Shown piece by piece: positions 36,721 through 44,416 of a DNA stretch of 64,000 nucleotides. Position numbers and translations under genes: made by a program. The first letter of the stretch is position 1, and each line of letters begins with the position of its first letter. The notes under the pieces were generated by a model. It made no database searches. It was not told the DNA's origin and was given only the letters and a program-made list of their open reading frames with translations. Source of the DNA: JAHRAW01 sp965203265 (GTDB taxonomy: Bacteria > Pseudomonadota > Gammaproteobacteria > Arenicellales > Poriferihabitantaceae). The stretch is taken from positions 1,550,001-1,614,000 of the forward strand of contig CBDBBV010000002.1 of assembly GCA_965203265.1 (NCBI GenBank), read 5' to 3'.

Positions 36721-37862
36721 ACAAGCATTTGCGGGCAAACCGGAGCAACCCCCAGCTTAGCGCCCAAAGGAGCATTCCCGCCCCTTTTCTTGATATTCAC
36801 AGCGGCGTTCCGGTCTCTGTCCATCACCAACCCGCATTGCGGGCAGGAATGGATGCGAACCGCCAGCGACTTTTTCACGATCGCGCGGCAGTTGGAACAC
36901 ATCTGCGAAGTCTGTTTCGGGTCAACCTTTATCACTGCCAAGCCAGCACTTTCAGCCTTGCAAGTCAGCCGTTCGACAAAAGCCGCCCACCCTACATCCG
37001 AAACCTGCCGCGACAACATCCCACGCGCCAAGCCCTTCACATTCAAATCCTCGACAATCAGCGTCTTGCCCTGCTCCACCAGTTTTTTCGCCGCCTGCCA
37101 GTGGAAATTTGCTCGCTGATTCCGCGCCCGCAAGTGCAGTCGTTCTACCACTTTCCGTTGCCGCTCCCTGTTCCCGCTCCTTCGCTGCTTTCTCGAAAGC
37201 GACTTTTGCGCTACGCGAAGCCGTTTCAATTCCCGCTGCAAGAAGCGTGGGTTCGGTATCTGCCAGCCAGTGTCCGTTGTCAGGAAGTGCGTCAACCCCA
37301 CATCGATTCCCATCGTGTCGGAAACCGGAATGCGAGCAACATCCGGCAATTCGAGCGTCAGCTGCAGTTTCCAACCTTTCGCGTCCCGCACCAATCGAGC
37401 GTATTTCTGCCTTGCTTCGGCCGGTAGTGGGCGGTGGAAGTAGACGCGCAGGCGGCCATTCATCCCCTTGAATGAGAGAAATCGCCAATTTCCGTTGCCG
37501 ATTTCTATCCGATAGACTTTCTCCAGATCAATGCTCCGCCAGCGATTTCTCCCCTTGAATCTTGGGAAACCACAACCTTCCTTGAATCCCTTGAAAAACG
37601 CCTTGAACGCCCTGTCCAGCCGCGTCAGCGCGCCCCGTCCTATCTGTGCGGACTGCTCACGCCACCCTTCGTCAAATGAGCGTATCTCGGTCAAACTTTT
37701 GCATTGGTCGTAGTACGAAACCCCCCGCCCAGTCCGCTTGTAGCAATCGATTCGTTCCTGCAACGCCGCGTTGTACAACCCGCGCGTCATGCCGAGCAGG
37801 ACAAGCAGGCGCTTTTCCTGACCCTTTTGCGGCAGCACTCGGTATTCGTAGGTTCTGATCAT
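36705..37862 (-). CDS. tnpB: RNA-guided endonuclease TnpB, IS200/IS605 family
   Basis: A 385-residue TnpB, the ancestor-type relative of Cas12. TnpB proteins use an omega-RNA from the element's right end to cut target DNA. The split RuvC residues are all present: Asp187 in MGIDVG, Glu271 in IVEDLNVKGL and Asp350 in DRDRNAAVNI. The zinc finger has Cys322, Cys325, Cys340 and Cys343. The N-terminal helix-turn-helix region (RTYEYRVLPQKGQEKRLL) is intact. Length is normal and there is no frameshift, so it looks functional. The stop codon lies inside the right-end hairpin, so any omega-RNA scaffold must largely overlap the 3' coding part. Confidence 0.95.
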   Translation of the reverse strand: MIRTYEYRVLPQKGQEKRLLVLLGMTRGLYNAALQERIDCYKRTGRGVSYYDQCKSLTEIRSFDEGWREQSAQIGRGALTRLDRAFKAFFKGFKEGCGFPRFKGRNRWRSIDLEKVYRIEIGNGNWRFLSFKGMNGRLRVYFHRPLPAEARQKYARLVRDAKGWKLQLTLELPDVARIPVSDTMGIDVGLTHFLTTDTGWQIPNPRFLQRELKRLRVAQKSLSRKQRRSGNRERQRKVVERLHLRARNQRANFHWQAAKKLVEQGKTLIVEDLNVKGLARGMLSRQVSDVGWAAFVERLTCKAESAGLAVIKVDPKQTSQMCSNCRAIVKKSLAVRIHSCPQCGLVMDRDRNAAVNIKKRGGNAPLGAKLGVAPVCPQMLVESSI

Positions 37863-37891
37863 CGTTTTATTTTACCCTGTTTATCTTGGGT

Positions 37892-37911
37892 GGAATTAAG
37901 CATGTAATTCC
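37892..37911 (-). repeat. left-end subterminal palindrome of the tnpB element
   Basis: GGAATTAAGCATGTAATTCC, a near-perfect hairpin (GGAATTA / TAATTCC, 6-base loop), 30 bases upstream of the tnpB start on its strand and 26 bases upstream of pyrC on the other. Confidence 0.8.
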
Positions 37912-37923
37912 CTTTGGCTAAAC

Positions 37924-37929
37924 TATAAT
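37924..37929 (+). promoter_or_regulatory. TATAAT -10 element immediately upstream of pyrC
   Basis: Perfect TATAAT with only 7 bases between it and the pyrC ATG, so the expected transcription start falls at or next to the start codon. The -35 position falls inside the left-end hairpin of the tnpB element and is poor (CATGTA at 17 bases). No Shine-Dalgarno is visible. Confidence 0.55.
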
Positions 37930-37936
37930 ACGCATA

Positions 37937-38989
37937 ATGAAAGAAACACTGACCATCACTCGCCCCGACGATTGGCATGTACATCTGCGTCAGGACGAAC
38001 TGTTAGCCCACGTGGTCGCGCACACCGCCGAGAGATTTGCCCGCGCCATGGTCATGCCGAACCTGTCGCCGCCCGTGGTCAGCACCGCTCGGGCGCTCGA
38101 CTATCGCGCCGAGATTATGGCAGCCGCGCCGGTGGAAGCCGGATTCAACCCGCTGTTGTCTCTCTACTTGACCGACAACACTCCCCCCCGCGAGGTGCGC
38201 GAGGCGGCGGCGCAGCCGGCCATCGTCGGCTTCAAACTCTATCCGGCCGGCGCCACCACCAACTCGGATTCCGGAGTGACCAGAATCAGCCGCATCATGC
38301 CGGTGCTGGAGGCCATGGCGGAATGGGGCTTGGTGCTGCAGGTGCATGGGGAAGTAACCGATCCGCAGGTGGATGTGTTCGACCGCGAGGCGGTGTTCAT
38401 CGAGCAGGTGCTCATCCCCCTGCAGCGGGAGCTGCCGAACCTGAAAATCATCCTTGAGCATGTAACCACCGAACAGGGCGTGCAGTTCGTCAAGCAGGCC
38501 GGGGGCAATGTGGCGGCGACCATAACGCCGCACCACCTACTGTTCAATCGCAACGAGATTTTTCGCGGCGGGATTCGCCCGCACGCCCATTGTCTGCCGG
38601 TGCTCAAGCGCGAACGGCATCGGCTGGCGCTGCTCGAGGCCGCCACTTGCGGCGATCCATCGTTCTTCCTCGGCACCGACAGCGCCCCCCATACCCGAAA
38701 CGCCAAGGAAAGCGCGTGCGGCTGCGCCGGCATCTATTCCGCCCACGGCGCCATGGAACTGTATGCCGAGGTGTTCGAGGGGATGGGCGCGCTCGACAAA
38801 CTCGAAGGGTTTGCCAGCCATTACGGCGCCGATTTCTACGGCCTTGCGCGCAATTCGGGGAAATTGACTCTGGAGAAAAATGCTTGGCGGGTGGCGCCCG
38901 CCTATCCGGCCGGGGGCGGCGATGAAATCGTTCCCCTGCGCGCCGGAGAGACGATCCCCTGGTCGATAGCGGCAGTCGATTACCGATAG
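37937..38989 (+). CDS. pyrC: dihydroorotase, class II
   Basis: Third step of pyrimidine synthesis, ring closure of carbamoyl-aspartate to dihydroorotate. The 350-residue protein has the metal-binding His14-Val-His16 in RPDDWHVHLR, the carboxylated Lys region GFKLYPAGATTNSDSG, QVHGEVTD, EHVTT and the GTDSAPH motif with the catalytic Asp. Length equals the E. coli type (348). Its stop overlaps the convergent ppiD stop by 10 bases. Confidence 0.97.
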   Translation: MKETLTITRPDDWHVHLRQDELLAHVVAHTAERFARAMVMPNLSPPVVSTARALDYRAEIMAAAPVEAGFNPLLSLYLTDNTPPREVREAAAQPAIVGFKLYPAGATTNSDSGVTRISRIMPVLEAMAEWGLVLQVHGEVTDPQVDVFDREAVFIEQVLIPLQRELPNLKIILEHVTTEQGVQFVKQAGGNVAATITPHHLLFNRNEIFRGGIRPHAHCLPVLKRERHRLALLEAATCGDPSFFLGTDSAPHTRNAKESACGCAGIYSAHGAMELYAEVFEGMGALDKLEGFASHYGADFYGLARNSGKLTLEKNAWRVAPAYPAGGGDEIVPLRAGETIPWSIAAVDYR

Positions 38990-40968
38990 CCCGACTGATA
39001 GGCGGCGTTCGGGTTCTCGAGGGTCTGCCGATCGATGGCCACATCCGCGTTTTGCCGTATGGTCTGGCGCAACTGCCGGTACAAACCGTCGCCGTCGCGC
39101 GCCAGCAGCTGTTGCCGCAAGGCGGAACGTTCGGCCTCGTCAACGCTTTCCACATCCCCCGGTATCACAGATTCGAGGGCGTACACCGCGTAGTCGCCAT
39201 TGCTCAGAGAAACGCCGCCGTACACGGTCGCGCCGTCCGCCGGAGCGGCTTGAGCGAAAACCGCTTCACCCAGTTCCGCCAGTTCCGCCGGCACTTCATC
39301 GCGCGTTTCGGCGAGGGGTTGGGACTCGAGTTGCCGAGCGGCCAGCAGCCCGGCCCAATCGCCCTGCTCTCCCTGCTCTCCCTGCTCTCCCTGCTCTCCC
39401 TGCTCGGCATTCAAGTCGGCCACCAGCTGCTCGCCCAACTGCCGCGCCCGCTGGCTTGACTGTTGCAGTTTCAGGTTTTGCTCGATGGCGTCGCGGACGC
39501 TCTCGAACGGTTGCGGACGGGCTTCCTCATAGTCGGCCTTGTGGACCGCCACCAGATGGTCGAAGCCGAGTTCGATGGCGGCGCTGTTCAAGTCCTCCTC
39601 GAGCACATCCTCGCTGAACGCCGCGCGCCGCACCGCGGCTTCGTCGGCCACCCCCTCGCCGGCGTCTGCGGTAAACCAGTCGGTCTGCTTGATTTCCAGC
39701 CCGAGATCATCGGCGGCGACGGCGAGGCTGTCGGGGTTCTCGAATACCCGATTCTCGAATGTCTCGCCCAGTTCGGAGAACAGATTTTCGGCGTGGGCGC
39801 GCCGCACCGCCTCGGCGACTTCCTCGCGTACCTCATCCAGCGGCTGTTGCTGCTCCTCGCGCAATTCCGTCAACTTGATGATGTGGTAGCCGAAACGGGT
39901 TTCGATGGGGCCGCGAATTTCGTCCTCGACCATGTCGAATACCGCTTCCTCGAAGGGCGCGACCATCTGCCCGCGAGTGACCACGCCGAGGTCTCCGCCG
40001 TTCTCCTTGGAGCCCGGATCGTCGGAATGGCGCTGCGCCAGATCGGCGAAATCCGCGTCCTCGACGCGAGATTCGGCCAGCACCGTTTCCGCCTCGGCCC
40101 GCACTTCATCACGCTCGGCTTGTTCGGCGTCGGCGTCGACGGCGAACAGGATATGGCTTGCCCGGCGGGTTTCCGCCTGTTTGTAGCGCTCGCGGTTTTG
40201 CCTATAGGAATCCTGAATTTCAGATTCCGACGGCTCGACGCCGCGCGCCAGATCGTCCACGGCGAGCTCGATGTAGTCCACCTTGATGCGAGCCGGCGAC
40301 TGATAGCGAGACAGGTTGTCCTGATAATACTGCTCCACGGCGGCGTCATCGATGTCGATTTCCGCATCGAAACGACTGGTCGGCACGATCACATAGTCGG
40401 TCGTGCGCGTTTGCGCTTGCAGTTGCAACAGCCGCTCCACCTCCCATTCGCTCACGAATGCCGAGTCGGTTACCGCCGAGGACAGCAGTTCGATGACGGC
40501 GATTTGCCGCTCGGCGGTCTCATATGCCTGCGGCGTGAAACCGTTGCGCCGCAACAGATCCCGGTACAGCTCGGCATCGAATTGCCCGTCGCGGAAAAAT
40601 ATCTCGGTGGATTGGATGCGCTGGCGTAGCCGTTCATCGGACAGATGGTAATCGCGCTCGCGCACATACTGGCCCATGAGGCGGCTCGCGATCATCGATT
40701 CGACCACCCGATTGCGCATTTCGGCGCTCTCCAGTAGCGACGAATCGATGGCGCCGTCCGATTGCTGCAGTAGCGCCTGACGCTGCCGAGACAGCTCGTT
40801 CTGATAGGCGTACAGCGGGATTTTTTCGCCGTTGACCGTAGCCACGGGGATGTCGGCGGGATTGCCGAAATAGGACTGGATTCCCCACAGCGCGAACGGG
40901 ATGGAGATGAGGATGACGACCACCCAGGCCAGTCCGCCGGTTGCCTGTTCGCGGATTTTGGTCAGCAT
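38980..40968 (-). CDS. ppiD: periplasmic folding chaperone PpiD, SurA-like with parvulin domain
   Basis: Inner-membrane-anchored chaperone at the Sec translocon exit. The 662-residue protein has one N-terminal membrane helix (GLAWVVVILISIPFALWGI), a SurA_N-like helical region (VNGEKIPLYAYQNELSRQ), a parvulin domain in the middle (ASHILF and GGDLGVVTRGQMVAPFEEAVF) and a C-terminal half with further helices. An acidic, low-complexity Glu-Gln-Gly stretch about 130 residues from the end is encoded by a 9-bp tandem repeat and is absent from the family consensus. It is read toward pyrC and away from the tRNA-Asp/Val genes. Confidence 0.93.
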   Translation of the reverse strand: MLTKIREQATGGLAWVVVILISIPFALWGIQSYFGNPADIPVATVNGEKIPLYAYQNELSRQRQALLQQSDGAIDSSLLESAEMRNRVVESMIASRLMGQYVRERDYHLSDERLRQRIQSTEIFFRDGQFDAELYRDLLRRNGFTPQAYETAERQIAVIELLSSAVTDSAFVSEWEVERLLQLQAQTRTTDYVIVPTSRFDAEIDIDDAAVEQYYQDNLSRYQSPARIKVDYIELAVDDLARGVEPSESEIQDSYRQNRERYKQAETRRASHILFAVDADAEQAERDEVRAEAETVLAESRVEDADFADLAQRHSDDPGSKENGGDLGVVTRGQMVAPFEEAVFDMVEDEIRGPIETRFGYHIIKLTELREEQQQPLDEVREEVAEAVRRAHAENLFSELGETFENRVFENPDSLAVAADDLGLEIKQTDWFTADAGEGVADEAAVRRAAFSEDVLEEDLNSAAIELGFDHLVAVHKADYEEARPQPFESVRDAIEQNLKLQQSSQRARQLGEQLVADLNAEQGEQGEQGEQGEQGDWAGLLAARQLESQPLAETRDEVPAELAELGEAVFAQAAPADGATVYGGVSLSNGDYAVYALESVIPGDVESVDEAERSALRQQLLARDGDGLYRQLRQTIRQNADVAIDRQTLENPNAAYQSGYR
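39363..39406 (-). repeat. 9-bp tandem repeat inside ppiD, Glu-Gln-Gly units
   Basis: Four perfect copies plus 8 of 9 bases of CCCTGCTCT on the plus strand (AGAGCAGGG sense), encoding consecutive Gly-Glu-Gln units. Gain or loss of a unit changes the protein by three residues without breaking the frame. Confidence 0.9.
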
Positions 40969-41045
40969 ATAATTTTCACGGGGATGAATTTGAATTGCGA
41001 GGCGCTAGATTGTACCGCTCACGGGCACGGCTTGCTCGGAACAAC

Positions 41046-41074
41046 AAAAAAATGCGAGACGGGGGCGTCTCGCA
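41046..41074 (-). terminator. rho-independent terminator of the Val-Asp tRNA unit
   Basis: Minus-strand hairpin with 9-base stem TGCGAGACG / CGTCTCGCA and CCCC loop, followed directly by seven T. It starts 15 bases after the tRNA-Asp 3' end. Confidence 0.9.
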
Positions 41075-41088
41075 ATGGTAATCGTCTG

Positions 41089-41165
41089 TGGCGGAGCGGA
41101 CGGGGCTCGAACCCGCGACCCCCGGCGTGACAGGCCGGTATTCTAACCAACTGAACTACCGCTCC
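41089..41165 (-). tRNA. tRNA-Asp (GTC)
   Basis: 77-base cloverleaf with encoded CCA. Acceptor stem GGAGCGG / CCGCTCC, anticodon loop CTGTCAC reading GTC, T loop TTCGAGC. Upstream on the same strand is tRNA-Val; a strong terminator follows. Confidence 0.97.
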
Positions 41166-41173
41166 TGAGATGA

Positions 41174-41249
41174 TGGTGGGCGCTGCAGGGCTCGAACCTG
41201 CGACTTTCGCCTTGTAAGGGCGACGCTCTCCCAGCTGAGCTAAGCGCCC
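41174..41249 (-). tRNA. tRNA-Val (TAC)
   Basis: 76-base cloverleaf with encoded CCA. Acceptor GGGCGCT / AGCGCCC, anticodon loop CTTACAA reading TAC. Eight bases separate it from tRNA-Asp, and 37 bases from the hupB stop on the same strand, so hupB, Val and Asp may share a transcript. Confidence 0.97.
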
Positions 41250-41286
41250 GGGAAAGACTCGCTTACCCGCTACCCCATAAACCGGA

Positions 41287-41559
41287 TCAGTTTACGGCGT
41301 CCTTCAAGCCTTTGCCGGCCTTGAATTTGGGCACGCAGGTGGCCTTGATGTGAATGGTTTCGCCGGTGCGCGGATTGCGCCCAGCGCGCGCTGGACGGTC
41401 GCTGGTGGAAAATGTTCCGAATCCGATGAGTGAAACCGTGCTGCGATTGGATAGCGCCTCGGTAATGGATTCGAACACGGCATCTACAGCGCCGGCCGCA
41501 TCGGTTTTGGTCAAATCTGTTCGGGATACCACCGCATCGATCAGTTCAGCTTTGTTCAT
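41287..41559 (-). CDS. hupB: DNA-binding protein HU
   Basis: A 90-residue nucleoid protein. It begins MNKAELIDAVVSRTDLTKTDA and has the flexible DNA-binding arm GFGTFSTSDRPARAGRNPRTGE, with Pro in the minor-groove intercalating position. Length is exactly that of HU-beta. An AGAGGA Shine-Dalgarno precedes ATG 41559; the longer frame to 41697 has no similarity. It follows lon on the same strand, as in enterics. Confidence 0.96.
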   Translation of the reverse strand: MNKAELIDAVVSRTDLTKTDAAGAVDAVFESITEALSNRSTVSLIGFGTFSTSDRPARAGRNPRTGETIHIKATCVPKFKAGKGLKDAVN

Positions 41560-41941
41560 GATACTGTTTCCTCTCTGTTGGGTTGAAATAAACGAAATCG
41601 ATTCATGCTCACCGAGCGGGCTGTCACCCTGACAGTACCTGAAACGCTCGACGGTTCTGTATCGCCTTCGCCAATTACGCCGCTTTGCTACGGCCACCGA
41701 GACGGCACTTGTTCAGCGAGATACCCCCGCCTGCGCCGCTACGCCGAGCAATCATAATAAAACCCGCACGGCAAAAGCAATAACCGATTGCCGCGATTTT
41801 CGCCAATTACCCAGAAATTTTGCCGACGGCGGCGGATGAAATCCGCGCGGACAATGGGTTCGGGAGAAATTTCGCGCAACTGCCCGCGCGAAACCGCGCA
41901 CGAAAACGTGCGCAAAATAGTAGCCGACGGCGGTGCCTACC
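41560..41941. other. 382-base intergenic region between lon and hupB
   Basis: Holds the probable hupB promoter on the minus strand: TATGAT at 41751-41756 and TTGCTT 18 bases upstream of it (41775-41780), leaving a leader of about 185 bases with a small CTGTCA / TGACAG hairpin near 41622. A GCGCACG-AAAA-CGTGCGC hairpin at 41896-41913 follows the lon stop but lacks a T run. No gene is visible. Confidence 0.4.
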
Positions 41942-44362
41942 CTAGTGGGCGATTACATTGGCGCCGCTTTCTGCCTTCTTCCTGCGCCGGGGTTTTGCCG
42001 CCGCCTTGCTGGATTTGGCGTTGGCGCTAGGTGTTTTCTCCAGAGCCAATTCGAGCACCTCGTCGATCCACTTCACCGGCTTTATCTGCAATTCGCGGCG
42101 AATTTTTTCCGGAATCTCCCGCAATTCGCGGGAATTTTCAAATGGGATCAGCGCCGTTTTCAGGCCGGCGCGATGCGCCGCGAGCAATTTTTCCTTGAGG
42201 CCGCCGATGGGCAGCACCTCGCCGCGCAGGGTGATTTCTCCGGTCATGGCAACATTCGACCACGCCGGAATGCCGGTCAGGGCGGAGATGATGGCGACGC
42301 ACATGCCGATGCCGGCGCTGGGGCCGTCCTTGGGCGTCGCCCCTTCGGGAACATGGATGTGGATATCCCGATTCTGGTGGAACTGGGCGTCGATGCCCCA
42401 CTGCACGCTGCGGCTGCGCACCACGCTGATGGCCGCGGTGATGGATTCCTGCATGACATTGCCGAGTTTGCCGGTGTACAGGTGCTTGCCCTTGCCCGGC
42501 ATGACCACGGCCTCTATGGTCAGCAACTCGCCGCCCACCTCGGTCCACGCCAGCCCGGTTACCTGACCGACCTTGTTCTCCTGCTCGATGCCGTTGCGGC
42601 GGTATCGCTTGACGCCGAGGTATCTTTCCAGACTGGCCTGCGTGATGTTGGCTCGCTTCTTGCGCTTGTTGAGGAGGAATTCCTTCACCACCTTGCGGAA
42701 GATTTTCGCGATCTCCCGCTCCAGACTGCGCACTCCGGCCTCGCGCGTCCAAGACGCGATGATCTCGCGGATGGCTTGGCTGCTGATGCGAACCTCGGTT
42801 TTCTTCAGGCCGTTGTTGGCGCGCTGTTTCGGCAGCAGATAGCGGTTGGCGATCTCGCATTTTTCCTCCTCGGTATAGCCGGAAATGCGGATGACCTCCA
42901 TGCGGTCGAGCAGTGGACTAGGTATGTTGAGGGTGTTGGCCGTGGCGATGAACATGACATCGGACAGGTCATAATCGACCTCCAGATAGTGATCGCCGAA
43001 TGTATGGTTCTGCTCCGGATCGAGCACCTCCAGCAGCGCCGAGGACGGGTCGCCGCGAAAATCCATGGACATCTTGTCCACTTCGTCGAGCATGAAGAGC
43101 GGGTTGCGCGTCTTGCCCTTGGCCAGATTCTGGATGATCTTGCCCGGCATCGAGCCGATATAGGTGCGCCGATGCCCGCGAATTTCCGCCTCGTCGCGCA
43201 CGCCGCCGAGCGGCATTCGCAGGAATTTGCGGTTGGTGGCGCGCGCGATGGACTGCCCCAGAGAGGTCTTGCCCACGCCGGGCGGGCCCACCAGACAGAG
43301 GATCGCCGCCTTCGACTTCCGCACCCGCTGCTGCACCGCCAGATATTCGAGAATCCGCTCCTTGACCTTTTCCAGCCCGTAGTGATCCTCATCCAGTATC
43401 TTCTGCGCCTTCACCAAGTTCTTGGAGATGCGACTGCGCTGTTTCCACGGCGCCGCCAGCAGCCAGTCGATGTAATTGCGCACCACGGTCGCTTCCGCCG
43501 ACATGGGCGACATCATCTTCAATTTTTTCAGCTCGCCCTCGGCTTTCCCCCGCGCCTCGTCCGACATGCCGGAATCGGCAATTCTGGCGGTAAGTTCGTC
43601 GATCTCGTTGGGAATATCGTCCATCTCTCCCAATTCCTTCTGGATCGCCTTCATCTGCTCGTTCAGGTAGTACTCCCGCTGGCTCTTTTCCATCTGCTTC
43701 TTGACGCGGCTGCGAATGCGCTTTTCCACCTGCAGCAGGTCGATCTCCGATTCCATGACGCCGAGAATGTGCTCCAAGCGCGCCGTGGCGTCGATCAGTT
43801 CGAGAATTTTCTGCTTGGCATCGTTCTTCAGGTTGAGGTGGGCGGCGATGGCGTCGCCGATGCGGCCGGGCTTGTCGATGCCGGCGAGGGAGGTGAGAAT
43901 CTCCGGCGGTATCTTGGGATTCAGTTTGACATATTTCTCGAATTCGGCGGCCACGGCGCGCATCAGCACGTCCGATTCCCGCGTGGAAATATGCACATCG
44001 TCGACCACTTCCGCCTCGCAGGTGAAGCCCTCCTCCTCGTCCTGCGGGCTGTGAGTGAATCGGGCGATGAGCGCCCGCCGCTTGCCCTCCACCAGCACCT
44101 TGACGGTGCCGTCCGGCATCTTCAGCAGCTGCAGGATGGAGGCGACGGTGCCCACCCGGTAGATATCGTCCGGCGTGGGCGAATCCTGCAGCGCGTCCTT
44201 CTGCGCCACCAGCAGGATGTTGCGTCCGCTCGTCATGGCCATATCCAGCGCCTTGATCGAGCGCGTCCGCCCGACGAACAGCGGGATCACCATATGGGGG
44301 AAAACCACCACATCGCGCAACGGCAATACCGGCAGGTCGGTTTCGATCAGGGGGTCGGACAT
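41942..44362 (-). CDS. lon: ATP-dependent protease La
   Basis: Soluble AAA+ protease degrading damaged and regulatory proteins. The 806-residue protein has the N-terminal substrate domain (LPVLPLRDVVVFPHMVIPLF), a coiled helical linker, the ATPase with Walker A GPPGVGKTS and Walker B LFMLDEVDKM, and the C-terminal protease domain with catalytic Ser in PKDGPSAG and the paired Lys downstream. The final 20 residues are a Lys/Arg/Ala-rich tail. It starts 54 bases after clpX, in the conserved tig-clpP-clpX-lon-hupB order. Confidence 0.98.
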   Translation of the reverse strand: MSDPLIETDLPVLPLRDVVVFPHMVIPLFVGRTRSIKALDMAMTSGRNILLVAQKDALQDSPTPDDIYRVGTVASILQLLKMPDGTVKVLVEGKRRALIARFTHSPQDEEEGFTCEAEVVDDVHISTRESDVLMRAVAAEFEKYVKLNPKIPPEILTSLAGIDKPGRIGDAIAAHLNLKNDAKQKILELIDATARLEHILGVMESEIDLLQVEKRIRSRVKKQMEKSQREYYLNEQMKAIQKELGEMDDIPNEIDELTARIADSGMSDEARGKAEGELKKLKMMSPMSAEATVVRNYIDWLLAAPWKQRSRISKNLVKAQKILDEDHYGLEKVKERILEYLAVQQRVRKSKAAILCLVGPPGVGKTSLGQSIARATNRKFLRMPLGGVRDEAEIRGHRRTYIGSMPGKIIQNLAKGKTRNPLFMLDEVDKMSMDFRGDPSSALLEVLDPEQNHTFGDHYLEVDYDLSDVMFIATANTLNIPSPLLDRMEVIRISGYTEEEKCEIANRYLLPKQRANNGLKKTEVRISSQAIREIIASWTREAGVRSLEREIAKIFRKVVKEFLLNKRKKRANITQASLERYLGVKRYRRNGIEQENKVGQVTGLAWTEVGGELLTIEAVVMPGKGKHLYTGKLGNVMQESITAAISVVRSRSVQWGIDAQFHQNRDIHIHVPEGATPKDGPSAGIGMCVAIISALTGIPAWSNVAMTGEITLRGEVLPIGGLKEKLLAAHRAGLKTALIPFENSRELREIPEKIRRELQIKPVKWIDEVLELALEKTPSANAKSSKAAAKPRRRKKAESGANVIAH

Positions 44363-44416
44363 GGGCGGAAGTTCAGAGGATGAGACTGGGCAGTCGGCCG
44401 CTCGGCCGGATGAGCG

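Larger units (their letters stand above)
36701..37911 (-). mobile_element. IS200/IS605-type (tnpB-only, IS1341-like) insertion element
   Basis: About 1.2 kb, carrying tnpB alone. Both ends hold the same 20-base subterminal palindrome in opposite orientation. Coordinates given are the outer edges of the palindromes; the true cleavage sites are probably a few to tens of bases outside. There is no tnpA transposase gene, so movement would need one in trans. The element sits in the short gap between priA and pyrC. Confidence 0.85.

Noticed and set aside
41896..41913. Rho-independent terminator after lon
   Set aside because: The hairpin is perfect but there is no T run on the minus strand.
41933..44383. 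816-codon open frame antisense to lon
   Set aside because: Long antisense frames are common in GC-rich DNA. The lon frame on the other strand has complete domains and the antisense product has no recognisable features.
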